This document shows, in pieces, positions 33,694-45,960 of a stretch of 64,000 nucleotides of DNA. Origin of the DNA: Tricholomella constricta (Eukaryota; Basidiomycota; Agaricomycetes; Agaricales; Lyophyllaceae); assembly GCA_013368375.1 (NCBI GenBank), contig JAACJP010000065.1, forward strand, positions 1-64,000, in the 5' to 3' direction. Position 1 is the stretch's first letter, and every line of letters begins with the position of its first letter. A program made the position numbers and the translations under genes. The notes beneath the pieces were generated by a model. The model was not told the origin of the DNA, ran no database searches, and saw nothing but the letters and a program-made list of their open reading frames with translations.

Positions 33694-35530
33694 CTACACG
33701 AGTGAAAACCTATGCGAAAATACCCAGACAGAGAAAGTGGTGACGATGCACCAAAAGAAAAACAAAAACAGAAGCGCAGTAAAATAGAGAGAGAAACACA
33801 CGAGAGGAACAGAGGAAATACAAGTGAGACGAAAGTGTTCAAGAAATGCGTGGACTTGACGCCATATAGTCCAAGACCAGAAGCACATTTTCTGGATCCG
33901 GGTTTGTGTCGGGCGAGAGAAGGAGCGAGTATCGACACAGAGGGCGAAATGGCTTGGGAAGAAGGAACGACTGATGAGGCCAGGTGGGGTACCGCATCCA
34001 GTCAACGGAGGGGGAGGAGCGACTGCAGGACGAGGGGGTAGGCGTACCATCGAAAGTGCCACTCGAAGGTTGGGACGAGGCGGTGGCATTGCTGGAGTTT
34101 GAGGTTCATTATTGGGAGGAGGGATGGAAACGGGTTTTGAGCTGGACGACGTATCCCTGATCTCGCCGTCTTCCTGTGGCGGACGATGTATAGTGCCGTC
34201 TGGGAGTCGAGATGAGGTATTTGAGTCCCGATAAGCCACTCAAAGGTCTCTCAATAACCTCTTGCTTCGCCACTCTTGTCTGGGGAAAGAGTAGGGGAGG
34301 ACGATGGTACCCGTAGTAGTCGTGATGGTGGTGGTGGTGGTCGCAGTCAAAGGATGAACCATCTCAACATCAGGTTTAGAACTCTCCACATTCGACGACT
34401 CGTCCTCCATCGCCCCCCTGCTCCTCTTCCCCAACCTCCAATGCTGAATTCACACTCATCAGCAATGCCTGGATGCTCCCACCTCAATTCTCATTCCCAA
34501 CCCGCTGCTGCTCCTGCTTCTCTGCCCGTTTCTTCACCTTCCAAGCCTGTAATGACAGTTTGACCTTCTGTGGTGCAGCAGCAGCTGCAGGTCGCTCTGG
34601 CTCCCCTCGGCACGAGTTTCAGGTTGGGGTTCACATTCGACGGCGCCCTGATGGGACGGGGGCAACCACACGGCCTGGAATTACGTGTTCAAAGAAGCGA
34701 GGGTGGTGATACTGGATGTGGTGCTGGTGGAAGAGGGGATACGGACAACGTTTCAGGTAGTACGGCTGGCGGGGAAAGAGGAAAGGAGGATTCGCTGTGT
34801 AGAAGGGAGAAGCGACGGCGGCAAAATGAGTTTGGGGTCCAGAGTTTTGAGGGCCAATTCCACCTCGCTCAACATCTGGATATCCATGTCTGGGCATTCC
34901 ATCATCGAACAGTGCCGAGGCTGGGGGACATTTCATTATCACAGCAGGAGATGGTGATCATGGTGGTAGCGACAGCGTACTTGAAGGTGAAGCAGGAGTA
35001 GGAGGTCATTCCATTGAAACACCCAAAGTCGATGATGTATCAGAAGCAATAGAAGTCGAGGTGGTTGGTGGTGGTTCCACGAAAGATGTTGACGTCGACA
35101 TCGACATGTCTTCCGAATCACCCGTGGTTGGTGGTACTGACTCCGAAGGAGCATCAGGTTCTGGCGTCGTCTCGGTGTCCATCTCCATTCGCGATGGTTC
35201 ATGATCAGAGGAAGGTGTATGTGATACATCTTTCATCCTCCTCAGAGGACTACTCCATTTCTCCGCAGCAGAAGGCGACACGGAGGAAGGTGGAGGAAGG
35301 TTCACAATTTACAGGTACCATCTCCTTCCCCGGCATCGGTAATGAATTATCGGGGGGCGGGTGTTGGGAGATCGAAGGAGAAGTAGCCACAAGGGAAGCC
35401 ATTGCGGGCGAACAAAGAGTTTTGCATGAATGTAAGGATTGAGTAAGACGGTGGCGATGAAGATCTCTTGATCGATTTTTTTCCACCGCTTCTCCAGGCT
35501 TTTGAGGACACCGGATCATAGGTCTTCATG
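33694..35530 (-). other. Ser/Pro/Thr-rich multi-fragment open frames, possible gene relic
   Basis: Minus-strand open segments at 35305-35006, 34942-34631, 34434-34240 and 34239-33950 are rich in Ser, Pro and Thr. One Lys/Arg-rich helix lies near 34590-34510 (KVKLSLQAWKVKKRAEKQ). The helix recalls the C-terminal helix of SET3-like chromatin proteins, but no SET or PHD domain is present, so the name is only a guess. Frames conflict and no clean splice chain was found. Confidence 0.3.
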
Positions 35531-35569
35531 GAATATTCCAGATTCTGTGTTGGAATATCGGCGGAACAA

Positions 35570-36680
35570 ATTGCCTAGGGTAAGAAGGACCAAACGTTGG
35601 CAGCAATCGCGAGTGGTTCCAGTATGTTTTGGATCCTAGTCATAACGGTTTCTGACCACTGGCAACACAATGACATGATCATAGCTCACCTTCCTAGTTG
35701 ATACCAAAATCCGTGATCCTCCACTATGCCCTTGATCTGACGAGCCTTCTCCTTGAGCTCATCTTGTGGCCAGCGCAAAGGAATTCCGGGTCCTGCAAAG
35801 TTGTTGGGGTTCCTTGAGCTTTAAGAGACGCAAAATAGCAAGGTAATGAGCCGTCCATCGAGTAATGACAGGGAGAATGAGTGCCCAAAAGCTTCCAGAG
35901 AAGGCGGTTGTTGAACCATTTCACAACGTGTGTGACCTGTCACTCTTCCACGAATACAATCTCTTGTAACAGATCTACTTATTTATATATGTAATAAACA
36001 AATGACAATCGACTATACCAAGACGGTCCAGACTAAGTTGATTTGGTGCGCCCAGCATAGCCTGCAACAACCGTCGCATCTTCTTTCCGTCGGGCCTGTC
36101 GTCTGTGCACCATGCAATTACCTGGACACCATACAGCTTCTCCATGAGTTCGATATCTTCGAGAACAAGCTTCAAGAGATGGTCATCTGTCCTTGGATCT
36201 TGCGTTACATCATGTGTTTGGATGGGATACGGCAAAGGACAAGGTTAGCTCAAATTTTAAGCTGGAAGGTAATTGCTTTGCTCACCACATTTTCGACAGC
36301 CATCAACGAGGTTATGACATTTGATTTTGCTATATTTTTCCACCAATCACATTGCCCCATCGCCAACTTCCTTGAACAAACAGGTGGATAGCATTTTTGA
36401 CTTTAAGGACCTCCTTCTCTAAAACTTTGCCAGCTAGGATTCATCAATCCGGCACCACAACCTCTGTATCAACCCACTTGCGAATGAAGTGATGAAGACC
36501 CGGTATATCTGCGGCTGCCCAAGCTGTGTTCAATTCTATGAGGAGTCAGCACAGGTCGGCAGAAAATTCGTCTTGGAGTTCAGATGGCGAGAGGACTTTT
36601 GCCAATGACCTCACAAAGGAGAGCTCGTGGGTGCTCATTTTCAGTCAGATGAATAGATTTTTGAAGTCCATGGGTTATTC
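35570..36680 (-). pseudogene. hAT-type (DUF659) transposase pseudogene
   Basis: Blocks in family order on the minus strand: LLIELNTAWAAADIPGLHHF and IRKWVDTEVV near 36530-36440; GQCDWWKNIAKSNVITSLMA near 36350; LVLEDIELMEKLYGVQVIAW and TDDRPDGKKMRRLL near 36195-36080; KWFNN near 35920; ELKEKARQIKGIVEDHGFW near 35760-35705. The frame is broken by several stops and shifts. The C-terminal dimerisation domain is not seen. The DUF659/RNase-H-like core normally carries out cut-and-paste transposition. Confidence 0.75.
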
Positions 36681-36894
36681 AGGCAGTGCAGTAAGTATCA
36701 CTTGCCTCTCTTCCTTTCTTGGTGTCATATATACTGATAATGACATGCGAACAGAGCGCTGCCGTATCAACGGTACCACCACCGCCCACGGACAACCACA
36801 CCAAGCCGAGTAGCCAGAAGCTCTTCCTGCTCAGTACATGGGCAGTTAGGCGGGGCATCAACCTGACCGCTCGTGGTGACTATCAATCGCCACC

Positions 36895-37250
36895 AAAAGC
36901 CACGCGAGCCTCCGAAGGGTCATTGAAACTAACACCCACCTTGTCGGATTTTCACCCAAAAAAAGATGACTCGGCCATTATCATTGTTTATCCATGTAAT
37001 TGCTGCCTATGAATGTTCTCCATCGCCCCATCAACTGCCAGGGAAAGTCTTACGAGTCTCCGATGAGTCATCAAAACTAAAACCCACTTTGTGGGATTTT
37101 CGCCCAAAAAATGACGACTCGGTCATTCTCATTTTTCATTCACGTAAATACCACCTATGCACAACCACCACCGAAAGCCCCATGAGCCTGTCGCAAATAA
37201 AACCTGCATTAGGGAGTTTTTGCCCCTGAAATGACAGCCTCCGATTATTT
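36895..37250 (+). repeat. Three degenerate tandem repeats of about 125 bp
   Basis: Each unit encodes a variant of SSKLKPTLWDFRPKNDDS: SLKLTPTLSDFHPKKDDSA, SSKLKPTLWDFRPKNDDSV and a worn third copy SLSQIKPALGSFCP. Similarity at DNA and peptide level; frames differ between units. Confidence 0.6.
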
Positions 37251-37633
37251 CTTTTTGAGTATACATCCCACACGGAACCTCCGATATACGCTACATGTCA
37301 CCTTTGACGTTTTCACAAGCGGCACGGGTCCGTCCATTAGCATGATCTTTCTGCACAACAACGGCCACTGTTTCTATCTGACAATGCTCTCCGTTGCCAT
37401 ACCATCCACCGGGACGAAAATAGCCTGAGCACTCCCTTCTCTATTTCCCAATCTAATACTCGTTGCATCACCTGCCCTCACCTACAAAGTGACCTGACTG
37501 GGTCTTCGGCTCTCGTGGGCTTCCACCCAGAACAGTGCCATGTAAATTGCAATCCAGCTTATCTGTACCACACCTTGTATTCACCTACTACATGTCGTTT
37601 CCCTCAGAGCTGCCTTAATTATTCTTACAGACA

Positions 37634-38128
37634 CATTTTGTCAGGGGAACTCCTGTTCGCACTCTCCGACGCTCACAGATCGTTCCCCGACTCATGCGCT
37701 CGCCCCCGACCGACCAATCGCAATCCTGACCCAACGCTCCGACCCAAGCATCGGTGTACATACTTACTCACTCCCTGCGTGCGCCCGACGCCGATCCTGA
37801 CGACCCGACACCCCGACGTCAGCTGTCCCGCCTCGTGCCCGTACCCTGAGCCACGAGGATCGGACAGCGTCGGGAACGTGTCCATACACGCGCTGCACAC
37901 AATTCGTTATTATTACATGTACAGTACACTCTGGAGGACCGGCCCTCATGTCCTACACTCGTATATAGTCGGCCCCCTGGCATTTGGGAATCCTTTACAC
38001 TATTCTCTTTGGATTCCCCCTTGCCAGGTAAGCCTTACTTACCTTCGTTACTGTACATCAAATATAACTTCGGATTCCCCCTTGCCAGTGTGATAGCGCT
38101 CCACTGTAAGGGTTGCCCTAACACATTT
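37634..38128 (+). repeat. Solo LTR copy C with 5-bp target duplication
   Basis: LTR 37639-38123, TGTCAGGGGAACTC to GTTGCCCTAACA, inverted relative to copies A, B and D. CATTT precedes (37634-37638) and follows (38124-38128) it. Confidence 0.9.
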
Positions 38129-38407
38129 ACACTCAACCTAGGATCGGGATACCGACCAAGCAGCCGTCCTTGCTTTTCCTTGATTCTACCTTCGTGGTGT
38201 TCCCAGCCTGCAATATGTATGCTCCAATTCCTACCCGTAGGTGACCTACAATTTGTTGGCTTACCTGTTTTTTTTTGGACGGAATACAAAATATTCAACT
38301 ACGGCCTATATATATCAGGGTCGTCCAGGGTCATGAATTATTTTTGTTTGCTAGCTGTTGGCCACCAATTGCTCGTCCATAATCCCGTTCATTTTTCTGA
38401 ATTTCCA

Positions 38408-39044
38408 ATGCCCGAGGAGCGTGCCGAAGGAGATAGAATTGGTTTGTTTTCATCCTATAGCACTCTAACCCTAACTAAATACCATCATTGAAGACACAAT
38501 CGAAGTGCGGCCGCGGGTCTCACAGAGTTCGACTACGCAGTCCCGGAGTAAGTAGTCAAGCTCTAAATCATATCTGATATTAATTGTTACCAGGAAATGG
38601 TGCTCGAACTGTATTTTAATTTGATGGAGTCTTGCTCCCGCCTCCGCGACATGCTCAAGCACAAACCGGTGGCAGAAAACTTCGCCCTGGCAAGCAAGTT
38701 GTTGTCAGCGAATGCATGAAAGGAAGCCAACATGGAACATTAGGAGAACACAACTCCTCGCCAGGACCTGATTTGGACTATCGGGGCGGCTCTGACAGTG
38801 ACGAAGACGATTTGGATTTGGATGAAGACGGGTACACCCTCCCGATGAAGAGAAAAGTTAGAGAAGCAACCCATCCGCTGATATCTAACAAGAGACGCAA
38901 AACTGATGAGAAGAAATACGAGTCTCAGTCAACAAAGCAAGCACAATGGGAATCAACAAAGGAAACAGAAGAAACTTCTATCAAAACACAACATTCGATT
39001 TATGCTTTGAGAATGGCGAAGAATCCCAAAAGGACAAGGTCCGA
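38408..39044 (+). pseudogene. 5' part of an interrupted gene, unknown family
   Basis: Open segments include LELYFNLMESCSRLRDMLKH near 38600-38720 and, in a different frame, a Lys/Glu-rich acidic segment (DLDEDGYTLPMKRKVREATH, SIYALRMAKNPKRTRSDTA). Both look coding. The frame then runs into the terminus of the long-TIR element at 39045. The recombinase-like fragment at 42555-43030 may be its continuation beyond the insertion; this link is an inference. Confidence 0.35.
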
Positions 39045-42000
39045 CACTGCGGACATAAGCCCATTTAAGCGTGAGACATATGGTGTAATTATTATGTAGT
39101 TGTTTATAATATGACCAAAAAAAGATTGTCGATTAAATGATGAATTTATTTAAAATATGTTCTGCAAAAAAGTCCACCTCAAAACCGGTGACAATATCAA
39201 AGATATATTACAAATACAATCATGTTCCATTTGCCAGCAAAAACTCAAAATTATTAGTAATACTATTATCATTTATCCGGGGAGCATATGTTGAACATGT
39301 GGTAAAATATAGTTGATGGATTTGTTTATCATACAAACAGCCTCTCGGCAAAAAATTGGCCAAAAGCACGAACGCACTCGGAAAGTCGAACAATTGCTGT
39401 GGTATTCTGTTCAACATGAGCTGCAAGTTGCGCAAGCCCAAAGACGTTTGCTGAACAATGCGTGGTTAATAGTTGCCTGCGGATGCTGCATGAACAATTC
39501 AGTCACCTTTGTTCAGAATAATCTGCAGCATTTCATCACCATCTTCCTCGGTATCATCTTGGCTGTCTTCGTCGTCTTCTTCGTCACCGTCTTCATCGTC
39601 GTCTTCTTCATTGTCGTCGTTTTCTTCATCGTCGACTTCTTTTTCCTCAACATCGCCTTCCGCCAAGTCGTCTTTACCGTCATCGTCATCGTGGTCATCG
39701 TGGGCCACTTGACTGGTAACGGCAATTCCATTGGGAGGCTTTACATTAAGAACTTTATTGGCACGGTCCTTTTCTTGGGCTTGGTGTGTAAGTGTGGATC
39801 AAATATAAAGAGGAATGCAATACCCTGCGGCTTAGAACATGTACCTAGAGAAGGGGTTGCTTTTTTCTCGAATAGCGTAGAGTCAGAAATTTAGTATGCC
39901 TCCATTCTCACAATATGAGTGTAAATCATTCAAAATCCGAACTGCAACTTGCAGCAGTGGCCTTTAACGGAGGCCGCTGTTCGATATCCTACCGCATTAT
40001 CTGTGAGAGATTCTAAAAAAACGAAGAGCTCTGTAGGGCATGCGATGTCTTGATCACTAAGGCTTTCAGGGCAAAGCAAGGATCGAAGTAAATGATGAAG
40101 CACCCTTGAGATATGATCGTTGCCTGTGGAGGCCTTGCCTTTCATCGCCACCAAAACATCACAAAGACGGTGGCTCTCGCTGAGCTGATTGTCGTGCCCC
40201 AGGAACAGCGACTTGACAACTCGCCTGTCTGCATCATTCTTCGATTTCACCAGGGCAGCCAATCAAACAAGCATAGCGATAACCTTCATGAGCGGGCCTC
40301 GATAAGAAGGGATGTTCTCGTCGTTAATAAGACGAAAGAATGCAAGGTGCTTTTCATTGCTGAAATATATTATAACATCACTCAATAATGCATAGGGAAT
40401 AATCACTGACAGTTACTTACTATGTTTTGAAACAGCCCTCGTGGGCCCCATGTAAGGAGGAGATGAAATCTTGGCCGTTTCTCAAGTATGCCGTAAGCTT
40501 TGCACGTACATGAAGCAATCCTTTCTCAATATATCGGTTGCGCTCATTCAATTGCGCAAGAACCAACTGTTTCGATGGGGGTAGAAGTAGGCATCGAACC
40601 TTTTCGAGTGGAATTCCGGTCAAGATTGAGGCACGATGCTGTGGCCACTTCAGTTCTCGGAACCAGGTAGAATTTGGGGAAGTGTCGTAGGTTTCGGTGG
40701 CAAAACATGGGGTAATTGGACCGTCATCAGGTGTGTAGTTTGGCAAACGAAACAGGTGGTCCTTGGGTCACCCTTTTTTGTTGGTATAAATGTGTATGAC
40801 TTGACACCAGCTTCCTTCCCCCGTTTTTGGCCTCTTCGAAATGTCATGAATTTTTTTCATGTACGAGTAATATTTGGTTTCCGGACATCCTCTGTAGGAG
40901 TCATTTCTTGTGATCCACTGACGGCATTCTGGACACAGGAATTGGTATCGGATTGCCTTCAGAGAAAGCGTAAGAGGCGTGGATAGAGTTTCAAGGAGGA
41001 TGATTGTTTCTAGAGACTGGAGGATATCGGAGCTAAGCCAATCTCTAATATGTGTCGGAGAAGCCCAAAATAACGCCTATTTTAGTTTGATTTCATTTTG
41101 ATTATATTTTAAATTATAATTTACCATCAATCCAATGGTCAAAGCGTGAACAAGTTTCTGATATGATCAAACAGATAGTCACCATGTGGTCTAGGCCTTT
41201 ATCAAGATTATCTTAGTAATAAGATCTCACTTTACTTCTCAGTTATATTTGGAGTTTTTTTAAAATCTGATCACTCTATTGATGGTGGATATCAAGTTGA
41301 TCTTATTGTGAACATCAGTGACAGATTTATCTTTATAATCAGTGATATTTGAGTGGCAAATTTATCCTGATCATTTGAAAATATATTCAGCCTTGATTCC
41401 GAGCTTTTATTGGAAATCTTGTCGCATGACTATCACATGATCATGATCCGGATGCCTCGGCGTGCAGGATGGGGCAGTGCGAGGGGTTGTGATGATGGTG
41501 TTGACGCTTTAGTGTGGCGTGTTGTGTAGGTACATATACTCTAGTGTGTTTTGTTAAAGCCTGCCGTTGAAGCCCAAAAGGTTGTATGTCGCATCAGGAA
41601 GAAGGCACACTTTATCTGCGAGTGTAAATTTACCAAGTGGTGTAAGATTATAATCAAAGCAATAATCAATACAGCAAAAGCAAGGGGTACGTAAGATGGA
41701 TGAGCTATCTGACAACAATTGATCTTCGAAGGTACGTACGACCTTCTAAAACCATATCTAAACTGACTTTGGAACCCATAGGCAAATTTCTTGTTTTCTT
41801 GGACCGTAGTCTACGGAATCTTGCTGTGTATTGCCTGTCGTATACTGAATATATAATATAATGTTATTGTAATATTGTATCTATATTATCTCGTCGCGTC
41901 GTCGATCGAATGTGGCAGCTGTTATAATTACTGGCGCGTGACATCATATGATCACATCGATCATATGTCGGAATATATTTAAAATAAAATCACGATCAAT

Positions 42001-42310
42001 CTTTTGCCAAGAGGCTGTTTGTATGATAAACAAATCCATCAACTATATTCTACCACATGTTCAACATATGCTCCCCGGATAAATGATAATAGTATTACTA
42101 ATAATTTTGAGTTTTTGCTGGCAAATGGAACATGATTGTATTTGTAATATATATTTGATATTGTCACCGGTTTTGAGGTGGACTTTTTTGTGGAATATAT
42201 TGTAAATGAACTCATCATTTAATCAACAATCTTTTTTTGGTCATATTATAAATAACTACATAATAATTACACCATATGTCTCATGCTTAAATGGGCTTAT
42301 GCCCGCAGTG
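39045..42310. mobile_element. 3.27-kb element with about 310-bp terminal inverted repeats
   Basis: The left TIR (39045-39354) and right TIR (42002-42310) are inverted copies over their full length. Outer ends are CACTGCGGACATAAGCCC and its complement GGGCTTATGCCCGCAGTG; inner ends are near GGCTGTTTGTATGATAAAC. A third, shorter inverted copy (42311-42554) abuts the right end. The interior holds a minus-strand gene and about 1 kb of AT-rich DNA. The CACTG termini recall the CACTA/EnSpm group, but no 3-bp target duplication was found. Confidence 0.75.
39499..41045 (-). pseudogene. Gene inside the long-TIR element, acidic C-terminus, unknown family
   Basis: Minus-strand segments: IRDWLSSDILQSLETIILLE and FLCPECRQWITRNDSYRGC (about 41045-40780); ILTGIPLEKVRCLLLPPSK and NERNRYIEKGLLHVRAKLTA (40680-40450); RRVVKSLFLGHDNQLSESHR and HLLRSLLCPESLSDQDIACP (40262-39930); and an Asp/Glu-rich tail (39710-39499). 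The CPEC..C pattern could bind zinc. Boundaries between segments are unclear and one frame slip occurs near 40780. It is the only coding content between the TIRs, so it is the candidate mobility protein, but no catalytic motif of a known transposase is recognised. The plus-strand frame over the acidic tail is an artefact. Confidence 0.4.
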
Positions 42311-42554
42311 TATGCTCCCCGGATAAATGGTGATAGTATTACTAATAATTTCCAGTTTTTGCTGGCGAATGGAACATGATTGTATTTGTAATATATCTTT
42401 AATATTGTCACCGGTTTTGAGGTGGACTTTTTTGCAGAATATATTTTAAATAAACTCATCATTTAATCGACAATCTTTTTTTGGTCATATTATAAATAAC
42501 TATATGATAATTACACCATATGTCTCACGCTTAAATGGGCTTATGCCCGCAGTG
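42311..42554. repeat. Extra partial terminus copy of the long-TIR element
   Basis: Same orientation as the right TIR and in direct contact with it. It begins at TATGCTCCCCGG and runs to GCCCGCAGTG. It diverges slightly from the adjacent copy, so it is a separate insertion or an old end duplication. Confidence 0.8.
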
Positions 42555-43030
42555 TAACAGCCTTGGAGTTTCATCTCTTGCAGCGAGGAAATGGTTTAAT
42601 AAGGAGCAAACATCTGTTCTCGAAACCCTTGCCAAGGTTCTCGCTTTTTCATGTAGAATCGGGCTACAGGAGTTCAAATATGGCCAAATCTGCTTCAGTG
42701 CCGAGGGCCACTCCAACCGAAACGTCTGCATGTTGAAGAATGGCCTCATAGTCATCAACGATCCTGTGAAAAGAGCACACACACCCGTCTCTTTGCCGTC
42801 CCTCGCGAAGTGACGAAACATCTGGCACTGTATCTCTATGTCATCTGCCCCATTGCGGTCGAGCTTCTAGGTCATTTGGGGCAAGATGTCCCGTACTATT
42901 CGTCAAATATCTGGGCACATATCCAACGTCCCCACCCTTGCGAAGGAGTTAACCCTTGGATATGGTCGGGAAGCCGAGTGTCAGGCTTAATTCAGTCGGC
43001 GAGCAATAAATGGCTGGGAGTCGTTTGGAC
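42555..43030 (+). pseudogene. Recombinase-like (Crypton/RecQ-associated type) fragment
   Basis: The frame from about 42555 reads ARKWFNKEQTSVLETLAKVL, then CFSAEGHSNRNVCMLKNGLI. After a frame slip near 42800 it reads PREVTKHLALYLYVICPIAV, LGQDVPYYSSNIWAHIQRP and SGLIQSASNKWLGVVWTR. The layout resembles the tyrosine-recombinase-like part of fungal mobile proteins linked to helicases, by impression only. It lies just beyond the long-TIR element and may be the 3' half of the gene cut at 39044. Confidence 0.3.
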
Positions 43031-44812
43031 CCGTGAATGATTCTTGGAAGAATACCGTGGCAGAATCTCCACTCACTGCTACGCTTAATCATCTACAAGC
43101 CGCTCTTGGAGTGGCTAGGTATCTGGTACTGGGGCAATATAAAATTCGCTCTGTGGAAAATGCACGGTCCATTTTACAATCTTTGCCATTTGTTTATCGC
43201 TCTCAGGTACTTGTATTGTCAGATTAGCTCTAACTCAGTAACACTTACCAATGATGAATTTGGTTAGGCAGATGCGATACTGGGAGATCCTGTGCTCCGG
43301 AAGGTCACCAGTTCTTTATGCCGAAATTCGGCTCAAAAAAAACCACCTCCAGATGATGTTGCAGACACTGCTGTCATAGTAAGTCTTGAGATGCGGCATC
43401 CATGCCTGGAGATCCTCATTTTCTCCGTAGATTATCCGAGAGCTACAGCGCTGGTTCTTCGCTGGAGCCGCAAATCCATCGGTAATGGATAGTGGGGATC
43501 TGCTCCTGTATGAGGATCTGAGAATTGAGCTCCTTGGCAAGTACCGAAAATTGAAATCGGAAAACAAACAGACTTGGGCCACATTCTGTACTACGTGTTT
43601 AATTTCCACGACAGTATTATTTGAATGCTGAAGAGTTAGATGGCATGGCAGTTACTGGCGGCGCCGCTATGTACCGTAGGTACATACAACTGAATGCAGA
43701 TACAACGCCAAAAAATGTTCGCGCTGAACTGACCACCCAAGTTTCCAATCACCACCCAACAACTCATATTCTTACACCATATCGTCAGGGCTTGCCCGCC
43801 AGTCAATTACTAATTGTTTCCCATCAAAGTTGATTTGTGGATATGTCGTATATGAAAAAAGAAAACAGAAGCTTGTCAATCCCGCTCCGTCAATACCGCT
43901 CTGTCTTTGTTAAAGCAGGGAAAATTGAGTAGTGGCCAGGCGTCGCTGCGTAACGGCCATCCAATCGCCAAACACAGGACCCACTAACCGCCGCAAATTT
44001 GAGCATCCGGGTCCAGCATCTTGGAGGACGAACAAGGAGAAAAATGATGCAATGGCATAAAGAATATCAATATCTGAGAAAAATGTCATGGTTTTCGCAT
44101 ACATACTCAATAACGGGAATGTCGCCCACGGAAGCAGAACAAAAGACGCCCAGGCGATTACAAAGGAGCTGGGTGAGATATCTCAGTATTCCGGTACACC
44201 GTCGAAGTAATAGAAAGGTTACTCGCCACAACGCAAATAAGTACGATGAGATGCAGCAGTATAATGAAACATGAGATCAGCCAGCTGAACCAGCCATCAT
44301 AAAAGATCTGAAAGAAGCACGTCCTAATTTCAATGTACCATCAAACAGCGAAGATTTCTCACCGAGGCCAAAACAAAATACACGAGGAGATTGGGTACGC
44401 AGAGTTCGTACGGAGGGAGATTTGGCGCTGGAGGGGCGGCGGAGAGGTGACCGCCTGCCAATGCAAGTTGATCGTCCGTTAGTCTTAACCTCTGCTCTTT
44501 GCAAAGAAGGTTGATATTCTCGGATTTGCTACTTGAAGGGACGATTTACGACCCGGAGAATCCCCCCCAAGCGGAGACAAAGTAGGAGGTAACGACGAAT
44601 CCATTGTGGTGCGCGCAATCGGGGCTGACCGTGAAATACGGAAAGTCGAACTCGAAGATGTCCCATTTGTCGGGAATTCATTGGGCTACTAGATCTAGCA
44701 CCCAGAGTGCCTTCCTTCCTTACCGTCATATTAGGTGCCACAAACACTGACTGGGCGAGCGGATTGTTGGTGACTTGTTCCCCAGAGACAATATCGATGG
44801 TTTCAAACTACC
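43031..44812. other. No gene recognised
   Basis: Scattered open frames (43292-43492, 44277-44490) have no motifs. A short Arg-rich plus-strand frame near 44330-44500 could be a relic. Confidence 0.4.
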
Positions 44813-45275
44813 TGTAAGGGGATGCACCGTGCGCCCACTCCTATCTGTTGCTTAGTCTCTTGCTTCCTGTCATTGGCCCCCATGGCCCCCGTCTTAGACA
44901 TGCTTGCTGACTGCTCCACTGTTCTTACGCCCCTTTCATAGTTATTATCCCACACCGACACCACTACTTAGATCCCTATCAGTCAGCTGGACAGTTGTTT
45001 ACTCATCCGTAGTCAGCGCTCTTACATACTGCCTTAGTCACTGGCTCGGCGATGTAGTATATAAGCCTAGGGTTGGAGATAGGATATCTCCAACCCTGAA
45101 CAATAACAGTATCTTCGGGTTTACACATTGATCGACTCTCAGGCTTACTCTCTCGTCGCTCTCATCACACCTTGCGCTCTTATTGCTGACTTGATCGTAT
45201 TTAGGGCTATCTAGGCTCGCAGCAGCTTGCGCCCTTAGCTCACCTCTGCCCATCCGGACGTCCCCTTACACCACC
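44808..45275 (+). repeat. Solo LTR of a second family, imperfect target duplication
   Basis: LTR 44813-45270, TGTAAGGGGA to TCCCCTTACA. Flanks CTACC and CCACC match at 4 of 5 bases. It contains a TATATAAG box at 45058-45065 and, directly downstream, a perfect 13-bp inverted repeat (45069-45081 with 45085-45097). Orientation is inferred from the TATA box. Confidence 0.75.
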
Positions 45276-45960
45276 ACTAATGGATGTCGATAACACCGAA
45301 GGATGGTGCGGAAGCGAACCTGCAGGAGTCGAGGTAAAACATTGAAAGTTGAACGTGAACTTGCCGTTCGGATTCGAGTTTGAACCCATGGCTCGCCGTG
45401 GTCAATGCACGCTAGTTGGAATTTGTATCTCAACTAGTCACTACACATACTTAATCATTAAACAGAAACAAGTCAGTGTCCAAAATTCTAACACACACAC
45501 ACATATATATATATATAAAGATACCGACCTACTGACGTTGAACCAGGGGACAGGCAATGGAGACTAAGTCATGGAAAGATGCATGGTCGTTTTGGGGGGA
45601 GATTTAATTGCTGGCGCATCACACATAAGTACTACACGTGACCGCGTTTCTTCATCACCATCCACTCGATCGATCGCCGCATGCATTCTCCACACAATTT
45701 TGAGCATCGTTTCGGAATGTCGAATAACATCCTCGGGACATTGAATCTCAATGTTCAACTCACGCTCCTGTGATTGCCGGGACATCCTCAATCGCCAGAT
45801 TCTCTCCAGCTTCCATATCCCCTGCTGACTCCGATGGACCCTCGCGACGCCAAACTCCACTCTCCCTATGAACCCCGTAATAAAAACCATCCATATCTCT
45901 CAGTTATTTATTCCTCCTTGAGAATGGCTCTCTGATTACGGATCAAGAAGGCTTGGTATC
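45276..45960. other. Non-coding, with an (AC)n(TA)n microsatellite
   Basis: The microsatellite lies at about 45490-45517. The minus-strand frame 45890-45564 has no recognisable motif. Confidence 0.5.

Noticed and set aside
34500..34620. SET3-type chromatin protein
   Set aside because: Only one basic helix resembles the family; no SET or PHD domain and no consistent splicing.
39313..39894. Plus-strand frame with apparent hydrophobic membrane segments
   Set aside because: It is the antisense of an Asp/Glu-rich tail (GAC/GAA codons read as Val/Phe/Ile); the minus strand is the coding one.
39042..42557. Target-site duplication of the long-TIR element
   Set aside because: Flanking triplets CGA and TAT/TAA do not match for either right end.
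45330..45440. Second tRNA-like SINE on the minus strand
   Set aside because: A B-box-like GGGTTCAAACTC is visible, but no convincing A box or tail.
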